DNA of 64,000 nucleotides from Streptomyces neyagawaensis. Its GTDB lineage: Bacteria > Actinomycetota > Actinomycetes > Streptomycetales > Streptomycetaceae. The DNA lies in contig NZ_JAMGBG010000039.1 of the NCBI RefSeq assembly GCF_023516595.1, positions 62,001-126,000 on the forward strand, read 5' to 3'. Shown piece after piece: positions 1-6,657 of the stretch (the stretch's first letter is position 1; each line of letters begins with the position of its first letter). Both the position numbers and the translations under genes were made by a program. Below the pieces are notes generated by a model. It saw nothing but the letters and a program-made list of their open reading frames with translations, had not been told where the DNA came from and did not search any database.

Positions 1-52
1 CCGTGATGATCTTGCGATCGAGCTCGTCGAACGCCGCTGACTTGCTGTTCAT
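1..52 (-). CDS. Lrp/AsnC-family transcriptional regulator, N-terminus only (cut by window edge)
   Basis: Reading the minus strand from the ATG at 52 gives a frame beginning MNSKSAAFDELDRKIIT, open to the window edge. The pattern of a short leader followed by F-D-x-L-D-R-x-I-I is how the N-terminal helix-turn-helix of Lrp/AsnC regulators begins. Only 17 residues are visible, so the family call rests on that motif. The gene is divergent from the LytTR regulator at 155, leaving about 100 bp for shared promoters. Confidence 0.6.
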   Translation of the reverse strand, partial: MNSKSAAFDELDRKIIT

Positions 53-154
53 GCGGGCACTGTATCCAGCGACCCGTGCCCGCGGCGCGTACCCGGAAGG
101 CCTCCGGCGCGCGGACGTGTGCAGTCGTACGAATTACTCCTACACTCCGGGTTC

Positions 155-910
155 ATGCTGCGCGCGCTCGCCGTCGATGACGAGAAACCCTCCCTCGAGG
201 AGCTGCTGTATCTGCTGAACGCGGATCCGCGGATCAGCAGCGCCGAGGGCGCCGGCGACGCCACCGAAGCCCTGCGCCGGATCAACCGCGCCCTGGAGTC
301 CGGGCCCGCCGGACCCGAGGCGATCGACGTGGTCTTCCTCGACATCCACATGGCCGGACTCGACGGCCTCGACCTCGCCCGGCTCCTCACCGGCTTCGCC
401 CGGCCCCCGCTCGTCGTCTTCGTCACCGCCCACGAGGGCTTCGCCGTGCAGGCCTTCGACCTCAAGGCCGTCGACTACGTCCTCAAGCCCGTCCGCCGGG
501 AACGGCTCGCCGAGGCGATACGCCGAGCCGCCCAGATGCGCGGCGCCGCCCCGCCGATACCGGTCCACGAACCCGACCCCGACCAGATACCCGTCGAGCT
601 CGGCGGAGTGACCCGCTTCGTCGCCGTCGACGACATCACCCATGTCGAGGCCCAGGGCGACTACGCCCGACTGCACACCTCGCAGGGCAGCCATCTCGTC
701 CGCATCCCGCTCTCCACCCTCGAGGAACGCTGGCGCGCCCGCGGCTTCGTCCGCATCCACCGCCGCCACCTCGTCGCCCTGCGCCACATCGGCGAACTCC
801 GCCTCGACGCGGGCACGGTCAGCGTCCTCGTCGGCTCCGTGGAACTCCAGGTCAGCCGCCGCCACGCCCGCGAACTGCGCGATCTGCTGATGCGCCGGAC
901 CACGGGCTGA
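155..910 (+). CDS. LytR/AlgR-family response regulator (receiver + LytTR DNA-binding domain)
   Basis: This is a 251-aa cytoplasmic response regulator. The receiver occupies about residues 1-130: acidic pair at 8-9, phospho-acceptor Asp63 in VVFLDIHMAGLDG, and the conserved Lys in DYVLKPVRRERL. A LytTR DNA-binding domain (about 145-248) follows, recognisable by VEAQGDYARLHT and FVRIHRRHLVAL. An upstream in-frame ATG at 119 exists, but the protein should start at MLRALAVDDE. The partner is almost certainly the LytS-type kinase at 3266, with the symporter in between. This matches the general plan of E. coli BtsSR and YpdAB, in which a LytS/LytTR pair controls carboxylate uptake. Control of the symporter by this pair is inference. 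Confidence 0.93.
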   Translation: MLRALAVDDEKPSLEELLYLLNADPRISSAEGAGDATEALRRINRALESGPAGPEAIDVVFLDIHMAGLDGLDLARLLTGFARPPLVVFVTAHEGFAVQAFDLKAVDYVLKPVRRERLAEAIRRAAQMRGAAPPIPVHEPDPDQIPVELGGVTRFVAVDDITHVEAQGDYARLHTSQGSHLVRIPLSTLEERWRARGFVRIHRRHLVALRHIGELRLDAGTVSVLVGSVELQVSRRHARELRDLLMRRTTG

Positions 911-919
911 GGAGACGGC

Positions 920-1312
920 ATGCCCCAGGACCCCACCGAACGGCGCGTCGTCGTCACCGGCGTGCCCCGCCGCACGCTCCCGCACCCCCGGCGCCCGGGC
1001 GGGAGACACCCGCTCCGCTCCGGCCACCACCGCCCGCGCACCGAGATCGACGAACAGACCACCCTCGGCCACACCTACGTCCGCTCCCTCATGCGCAGCC
1101 AACTCCGGGCCGCGCTCGGGGTGTTCGCGGTCCTGGTCCTGCTGGTCGCCCCGCTGCCGCTGGTCTTCGCCGCCATGCCGGACGGCGCCGGCCTGGAGTG
1201 GGCCGTCCTCGGCTTCGGCATCTACCCCCCGCTGGTCCTCCTCGCCCGCTGGCACGTACGGCGCGCCGAACGCAACGAACAGGACCTCGTACGCCTCGTC
1301 GAGGACCGCTGA
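920..1312 (+). CDS. Small two-TM membrane protein of the symporter operon
   Basis: A 130-aa protein starting 9 nt after the response regulator stop, with GGAG ahead of its ATG. The first 65 residues are Arg/Pro-rich and hydrophilic. Two hydrophobic helices follow: about 72-92 (around VFAVLVLLVAPLPLVF) and 98-116 (around WAVLGFGIYPPLVLLA). The tail is charged and ends LVRLVEDR. Its place before an SSS-type symporter resembles the small DUF485-like proteins that accompany acetate permease ActP. The sequence is not close enough for me to assert that family. It may help assembly or regulation of the transporter. Confidence 0.8.
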   Translation: MPQDPTERRVVVTGVPRRTLPHPRRPGGRHPLRSGHHRPRTEIDEQTTLGHTYVRSLMRSQLRAALGVFAVLVLLVAPLPLVFAAMPDGAGLEWAVLGFGIYPPLVLLARWHVRRAERNEQDLVRLVEDR

Positions 1313-1345
1313 GACCCCCCTGCCCGAGCCGACCGGAAGCCCAGC

Positions 1346-1432
1346 ATGAACGACAACCCAGCATGATCGAGAAGCCCGCATGAACGAAACGCCCGTATGA
1401 ACGTGAAGCCCGTGAGCGAGAAGCCCGCATGA
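1346..1432 (+). promoter_or_regulatory. Chain of four overlapping mini-ORFs leading into the symporter start
   Basis: Four tiny reading frames follow one another: MNDNPA (1346-1366), MIEKPA (1363-1383), MNETPV (1380-1400) and MNVKPVSEKPA (1397-1432). Each stop overlaps the next ATG as ATGA, and the last overlaps the symporter ATG at 1429. The first three starts are exactly 17 nt apart, so this is a tandem duplication of a start region. GGAAG at 1335 precedes the first ATG, and GAGAAG precedes several others at start-codon distance. It looks like a leader for termination-reinitiation. Function is inferred. Confidence 0.7.
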
Positions 1433-3174
1433 ACGAGAACTACGCCGTCCCCGCGGTCGCCCTCGTCGTCGTGGCGACCGTCCTCGTCGGCGCGTTCGGT
1501 CTGCGCATCTCCCGCACGACCTCCGACTTCTACGTCGCCTCCCGCACCGTCGGCCCTCGCCTCAACGCGGCCGCGATCAGCGGCGAGTACCTGTCCGCCG
1601 CCTCCTTCCTCGGCATCGCGGGCCTCGTCCTCGTCCAGGGCCCCGACATGCTCTGGTACCCGGTCGGCTACACCGCCGGATACCTCGTGCTGCTGCTGTT
1701 CGTCGCCGCCCCGCTGCGCCGCTCGGGCGCCTACACCCTGCCCGACTTCGCGGAGGCCCGGCTCGCCTCCAAGACCGTACGGCGGCTCGCGGGCGCCTTC
1801 GTCGTCGGCGTCGGCTGGCTCTACCTGCTGCCCCAGCTCCAGGGCGCCGGACTGACCCTGAACGTGCTCACCGACGCGCCCCAGTGGCTCGGCGGGGTCA
1901 TCGTCGCCGTTGTCGTCGCCGCGACCGTCGCCGCGGGCGGCATGCGCAGCATCACCTTCGTGCAGGCGTTCCAGTACTGGCTGAAACTCACCGCCCTGCT
2001 GGTCCCCGCGCTCTTCCTCGTCCTCGCCTGGAAGGGCGACGGCGCTCCCCGCCACGCCTTCGACGAACCGGCGTCCTTCCGCGAGCAGCGGGTCGTCCGC
2101 GTCGACGCGACCCTCGACCTGAAGCTCGCCGAGCCGCTGATCGTCACGGTGTCCGGCACGATCGACGGCCGCCGCCACGACGAGAAACGGATCGACCTGC
2201 CCGCCGGCACCCACCGCGTCGAGCGGGGCACCCGGCTGACCTTCACCGAGGGCGACCCCGTGCCCGTCGCCGACCGAGGCAGCAACGGCGGCATGTCCAC
2301 CTCCCTCGCCGAGGGCCGCGAGGAACGCCCCCTCTACGCCACCTACGGGCTGATCCTCGCCACGTTCCTCGGCACCATGGGCCTGCCCCATGTCGTCGTC
2401 CGCTTCTACACCAGCCCCCACGGTGTCGCCGCCCGCCGCACCACGGTCGTCGTCCTCGGCCTCATCGGCGCCTTCTATCTCCTTCCCCCGGTCTACGGGG
2501 CCCTCGGCCGGCTCTACGCCCCCGAACTCACCCTCACCGGGGACGCCGACGCGGCCGTACTCCTCCTGCCGGACCGCATGATCGGCGGACTCGGCGGCGA
2601 TCTGCTGGGCGCGCTCGTCGCGGGCGGCGCGTTCGCGGCGTTCCTGTCCACCGCGTCCGGCCTCACCCTGGCCATCGCCGGCGTCCTCACCCAGGACGTG
2701 CTGCCCGCGCGCGGGGTACGGCACTTCCGGCTCGGCACGGTCCTCGCCATGGCCGTCCCCCTCGCGGCGAGCGTCCTGGTGGGCGGACTACCCGTCGCCG
2801 ACGCGGTCGGCCTCGCCTTCGCCGTGTCCGCCTCGTCCTTCTGCCCGCTGCTCGTCCTCGGCATCTGGTGGCGGCGCCTGACCCCGCCGGGGGCCGCCGC
2901 GGGCATGCTCGCCGGCGGCGGAGCGGCGCTGCTCGCGGTCGCGGCGACCATGGCCGGCTACCCCGGCACCGGCGCGTTCCACGCCTTGCTCGCCTGGCCC
3001 GCCCTCTGGTCGGTCCCGCTCGGCTTCCTGACGATGGTCCTGGTCTCCCTCGCCACACCGAGCAGGGTCCCGGCCGAGACCTCGTCGATCCTGGCCCGCT
3101 TCCATCTGCCGGAGGAACTGGTCGGCGGCCAGCCCGGAGCGGCCTCGAAGGAGATCGAACTGTGGCGCCGGTGA
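1429..3174 (+). CDS. Sodium:solute symporter family permease (ActP/MctC-type monocarboxylate uptake)
   Basis: A 581-aa polytopic membrane protein of the SSS (SLC5-like) family. It shows the characteristic start SRTVGPRLNAAAISGEYLSAASFLGIAGLV and repeated hydrophobic helices throughout. A late region carries the typical AVSASSFCPLLVLGIWWRRL. Members import acetate, pyruvate or similar acids with sodium or protons. A hydrophilic stretch of about 100 residues (about 200-305) interrupts the transmembrane array and is rich in charged beta-type sequence, probably an extracytoplasmic loop domain. The ATG at 1429 overlaps the last mini-ORF of the leader. Flanked by a LytTR regulator and a LytS kinase, it is the likely target or co-sensor of that pair. 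Exact substrate is not determinable. Confidence 0.9.
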   Translation: MNENYAVPAVALVVVATVLVGAFGLRISRTTSDFYVASRTVGPRLNAAAISGEYLSAASFLGIAGLVLVQGPDMLWYPVGYTAGYLVLLLFVAAPLRRSGAYTLPDFAEARLASKTVRRLAGAFVVGVGWLYLLPQLQGAGLTLNVLTDAPQWLGGVIVAVVVAATVAAGGMRSITFVQAFQYWLKLTALLVPALFLVLAWKGDGAPRHAFDEPASFREQRVVRVDATLDLKLAEPLIVTVSGTIDGRRHDEKRIDLPAGTHRVERGTRLTFTEGDPVPVADRGSNGGMSTSLAEGREERPLYATYGLILATFLGTMGLPHVVVRFYTSPHGVAARRTTVVVLGLIGAFYLLPPVYGALGRLYAPELTLTGDADAAVLLLPDRMIGGLGGDLLGALVAGGAFAAFLSTASGLTLAIAGVLTQDVLPARGVRHFRLGTVLAMAVPLAASVLVGGLPVADAVGLAFAVSASSFCPLLVLGIWWRRLTPPGAAAGMLAGGGAALLAVAATMAGYPGTGAFHALLAWPALWSVPLGFLTMVLVSLATPSRVPAETSSILARFHLPEELVGGQPGAASKEIELWRR

Positions 3175-3265
3175 ACGGAACCCGCCGCGGTGGGCCGGAA
3201 GCCCTTGCGCGGTGGACCGGGAACCCGCGAGCCGTGGGCGGTGTACCAGTTGCAGGAGGTGAACG

Positions 3266-4486
3266 ATGAGCGGTGAAGTCAGCGGATTCCTGGCCGGGTT
3301 CCTGGTCGCGGTGCTGCCGTTCCTCGCGGCCGGCTTCTGGCTCGGTCGCCGGACGGCCCGGCCGGGCAGAAGCCTGGGCGGCCTCGGTACGCCCGTGGAG
3401 CACGCCACGTTCCAGACCCTGCACACCGCGACGCTCGCCGCGCCCCCGCTGCGTGCCGGCCTCACCGAGGAGACGGCCCGCAGATCCGCCAAGCGGCTGC
3501 GCACCCTGCTCGGCACGGACGCGCTGTGCCTCACCGACCACGAGTCGGTCCTCGTCTGGGAGGGCGTGGGGGAGCACCACCGCGCCGAGATCATGGAGCG
3601 TCTCGCCGGTCCCCTGGAGACCGGCCGGGGCGAGGCGTTCCGTCTGACCTGCGACATCCTCGACTGCCCGGTCCGCTGGGCGGTCGTCGCCCCCCTCACG
3701 GTCGACGACCGCGTCCACGGCACGCTCGTCGCCTGCGCCCCTCTGGAGTCCGCCGTCCTCGTCCGCGCGGCCGGCGAGGTCGCCCGCTGGGTCTCCGTCC
3801 AGCTGGAACTCGCCGACCTCGACCAGTCCCGCACCCGGCTCATCGAGGCCGAGATCAAGGCCCTGCGCGCCCAGATCTCCCCGCACTTCATCTTCAACTC
3901 GCTCGCCGTGATCGCCTCGTTCGTCCGAACCGACCCCGAGCGCGCCCGCGAACTGCTGCTGGAGTTCGCCGACTTCACCCGCTACTCGTTCCGCAGGCAC
4001 GGCGACTTCACCACCCTCGCCGACGAACTCCACGCCATAGACCACTACCTGGCCCTGGTCCGGGCCCGCTTCGGCGACCGCCTCTCCGTCACCCTGCAGA
4101 TAGCCCCGGAGGTCCTGCCCGTCACCCTGCCCTTCCTCTGCCTCCAGCCCCTGGTGGAGAACGCGGTGAAGCACGGTCTGGAGGGCCGGCTCGACAAGAG
4201 CCACATCAGCATCACCGCCCAGGACGCGGGCGCGGAGGCACTCGTCGTCATCGAGGACGACGGCGTCGGCATGGACCCCGAGGTACTGCGCCGCATCCTC
4301 TCCGGCGAGACGAGCCCCTCGGGCGGCATAGGCCTGAGCAACGTCGACGAACGGCTCCGCCAGGTGTACGGCGACGACCACGGCCTCGTCATCGAGACCG
4401 CGGTCGGCGCAGGCATGAAGATCACCGCCCGGCTGCCGAAATACCAGCCGGGCGTACACCCGGACGGGGGAATACCCCGAGCCTGA
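3266..4486 (+). CDS. LytS/YehU-type sensor histidine kinase
   Basis: A 406-aa kinase. An N-terminal transmembrane helix (about 8-27) is followed by a GAF-like cytosolic region (about 50-185). The His_kinase domain carries phospho-acceptor His207 in QISPHFIFNSLAV. The ATP-binding region has N-box LQPLVENAVKHGL, then EDDGVGMDP and GGIGLSNVDERL. The ATG at 3266 has a near-perfect Shine-Dalgarno (GGAGGTGA). It lies 91 nt after the symporter and is presumably co-transcribed. With one membrane helix and a GAF-like module it may sense through the neighbouring symporter or a cytosolic ligand. Expected partner: the LytTR regulator at 155. Confidence 0.93.
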   Translation: MSGEVSGFLAGFLVAVLPFLAAGFWLGRRTARPGRSLGGLGTPVEHATFQTLHTATLAAPPLRAGLTEETARRSAKRLRTLLGTDALCLTDHESVLVWEGVGEHHRAEIMERLAGPLETGRGEAFRLTCDILDCPVRWAVVAPLTVDDRVHGTLVACAPLESAVLVRAAGEVARWVSVQLELADLDQSRTRLIEAEIKALRAQISPHFIFNSLAVIASFVRTDPERARELLLEFADFTRYSFRRHGDFTTLADELHAIDHYLALVRARFGDRLSVTLQIAPEVLPVTLPFLCLQPLVENAVKHGLEGRLDKSHISITAQDAGAEALVVIEDDGVGMDPEVLRRILSGETSPSGGIGLSNVDERLRQVYGDDHGLVIETAVGAGMKITARLPKYQPGVHPDGGIPRA

Positions 4487-4536
4487 GGATCACACAGTGT
4501 GCGCCCCAGCGTGCGTGCGTGTCAGGTGCGCTCGTC

Positions 4537-4692
4537 TCAGGTGCGCGATGCCACCATCCCCAGCGTCAGCAGGCCGAGGACGACCCATCCGAACCACAGC
4601 CAGCCATTGCTTCCGAGAGCCACGGTGTAGGCCGTCACCGCGACCAGCCCACCCACGGTGAGCACCCCCATGGCCTTAGTCGAACTGGGCAT
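4537..4692 (-). CDS. 51-aa two-TM membrane protein
   Basis: The protein starts MPSSTKAMG, with GAGGAGG seven bases before the ATG. An upstream extension to 4815 would run into the kinase gene and is not used. Two hydrophobic segments, about 9-27 and 30-47, leave almost no soluble part. It begins 13 nt after the Ser/Thr kinase stop, so it is the last gene of that operon. I do not recognise a family. Its convergence with the LytS kinase gene leaves only 50 bp between them. Confidence 0.75.
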   Translation of the reverse strand: MPSSTKAMGVLTVGGLVAVTAYTVALGSNGWLWFGWVVLGLLTLGMVASRT

Positions 4693-4705
4693 CGCGACAC
4701 CCTCC

Positions 4706-6640
4706 TCATGGTTCGTCCTTCTCCATGGTGCGCCTGTCCTGGCGCATCGCGGTGCAGACGACGAAATGTGAGTCCGAATGCCATCCACTGTCTCCCACCC
4801 AGACAGCGGCTTCATAGGTGTCGTGGGGGTAGCCGTACTCCTTGGGCGGGACCTCTTTCTGGCAGATGTCGGCTCCCTCGCGCTTCGCGTCCTTCAGCTT
4901 CAGATCGGAGGGCACCTGGAGGAACGCGAGCACCTGCTGGTCGTGCGGCCCGTCGCACGGGACCAGCTTGGCGCGGTCGAGGGAGAGCTCGTCGAGGCAG
5001 TCCCGCTTCTGCATGGTGGCCGTGTCCGTGAACACCATGCCCATCGGCCGGTGCTCCCCGATCGGGCCGTGCACCGGTCCGTGGGTGCCCAGCAGCAGGC
5101 AGGCGACGCGCTGTCCGGCGGTGTCGAAGCCGTCGGCGGTCGGCACCACCGCGTAGCCGCGGGTGTCGGCGAGCAGGCCGTCGGCCTCCTTGGTGAGCCG
5201 GTCGCACTGGGCGGCCCCGCCGCTGCGGGCGTCCTCGGCGGATCCGGCCTCGTACACGGCCATGACCTGCCCGTCCGTGCCCTCGCCGCAGTCCACGACG
5301 GTGAGCCGGGGCTGGTCCGTGAAGGGGACGCCCGACCAGTCGGCGTCGACGCAGTCGCCGTTCCTGAGCGCCCGCGTCAGCCCGATGGCGTCTCCGTAGG
5401 GCCTCGCGCCGCTTCCGGTGCCACCGCCGAGTGTGCGGAGGTCCGGCAGGTTCTCCAGCCCGTACATGATCCCGCTCACCAGCAGGGCCAGACCGAGGGT
5501 GGTCGCCATGCCGGCCAGCAGGGCCTTCGCCCGGTGATGACGGCGTCGACCGTCGGTGCGGGCGCCGGGGGAGCGGCGGGAGGGGTGGGCGGGGCCGTGG
5601 TCGGAGGAGGGGGAGGCCCAGTCGGAGTGGTTCTCCGGCGTCGCGGTGGGCGCGGGCCAGGGCGCCTCGTGCGGGTGCCGGGAGGCGAGCACCTCCGGCT
5701 CCACGGTGTGCAGGGCCCCGCTCGCCCACTGCGGCTGGGACCCCAGGTCCGGATCGGTGCGGGGGTGGGCCCGCGGGGTCACGATCGCCGCGAGGGCCAC
5801 CTCGGTGTCGGCCGCGGTGATCCGGTGCACCGGGTCCTTGGCCAGCATCGCGGCCAGCAGCGGCTCCAGGGCGCCCGCGCGCAGCACCGGACGCGGCTCC
5901 TCCAGGACGACGGCGGTCAGGGCGGCGATCCCGGAGTCCCGGTCGAAGGGGCCGAAGCCCTCCACGGCGTAGTACAGCGTGCAGCCCAGCGAGAACAGGT
6001 CGGCAGCGGCGGTCGGCGGCCCGCCCTGGGCCCGTTCGGGCGCCAGATACCCGGTGGTCCCGACCAGCATGTTGGAGCGGGTGTACCGGGTCTCCTGGGT
6101 GTCGGGCTGCACGGAGATGCCGTAGTCGGTGAGCAGGACGCGCGCGTACGGCGATCCGGTGCGGTCGGGGGCGAGCAGGATGTTGGCCGGTTTGACGTCC
6201 CGGTGCATGATGCCGCGCTCGTGCCCGGCGGTCAGCGCGTCCAGGACGGCGAGCCCTATCCGGGCACACTCGGCGGGCGCGAGCGGGCCGCGTTGGGTGA
6301 CGAGTGCCTTCAGGTCCAGGGCGCCGGGTACGTATTCCATGACGATCCACGGCAGCTCGTCGTGTTCGAGGACGTCGTGCACGGTGACGACGTGGGGGTG
6401 GTCGCGCAGCCCGGCGGCGTGCCGGGCCTCCGCGCGGGCCCGCGCGACCCGGGTGGCGCGGTCCTGCTCCTCCTCGTCCGGGTCGCGGAACACGATTTCC
6501 TTGAGCGCCACCTCGCAGTCCAGCTGCTGGTCGTGGGCGAGCCAGACATGGCCCATTCCGCCGCTGCCCAGGCGGTTCAGTAACAGGTAGCGGTCGGCGA
6601 TGACGCGGCCGACTCCCGACTCCGGTGCTTCGGACTGCAT
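4706..6640 (-). CDS. Membrane Ser/Thr protein kinase with extracytoplasmic Cys-rich C-terminal domain
   Basis: 644 aa. The kinase domain is at about 18-275: glycine loop LGSGGMG, Lys47 in VALKEI, catalytic HRDVKPANILL (Asp148), APE at 200-202. The Mg-binding motif reads DYG (172-174) instead of DFG. A linker leads to one transmembrane helix (about 370-393). Outside lies about 240 aa with paired cysteines in two repeats, each of the form D-C, then V-x-C, then Q-V, then C (GDCVDADW / VVDCGEG and RDCLDEL / LVPCDGPHDQQV), resembling septum-formation-type domains. There are no PASTA repeats here, but the lipoprotein encoded 17 nt upstream has one. The pair may work together at the cell surface. 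The ligand is unknown. Confidence 0.92.
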   Translation of the reverse strand: MQSEAPESGVGRVIADRYLLLNRLGSGGMGHVWLAHDQQLDCEVALKEIVFRDPDEEEQDRATRVARARAEARHAAGLRDHPHVVTVHDVLEHDELPWIVMEYVPGALDLKALVTQRGPLAPAECARIGLAVLDALTAGHERGIMHRDVKPANILLAPDRTGSPYARVLLTDYGISVQPDTQETRYTRSNMLVGTTGYLAPERAQGGPPTAAADLFSLGCTLYYAVEGFGPFDRDSGIAALTAVVLEEPRPVLRAGALEPLLAAMLAKDPVHRITAADTEVALAAIVTPRAHPRTDPDLGSQPQWASGALHTVEPEVLASRHPHEAPWPAPTATPENHSDWASPSSDHGPAHPSRRSPGARTDGRRRHHRAKALLAGMATTLGLALLVSGIMYGLENLPDLRTLGGGTGSGARPYGDAIGLTRALRNGDCVDADWSGVPFTDQPRLTVVDCGEGTDGQVMAVYEAGSAEDARSGGAAQCDRLTKEADGLLADTRGYAVVPTADGFDTAGQRVACLLLGTHGPVHGPIGEHRPMGMVFTDTATMQKRDCLDELSLDRAKLVPCDGPHDQQVLAFLQVPSDLKLKDAKREGADICQKEVPPKEYGYPHDTYEAAVWVGDSGWHSDSHFVVCTAMRQDRRTMEKDEP

Positions 6641-6657
6641 CGGTCACTCCCCAGGGT

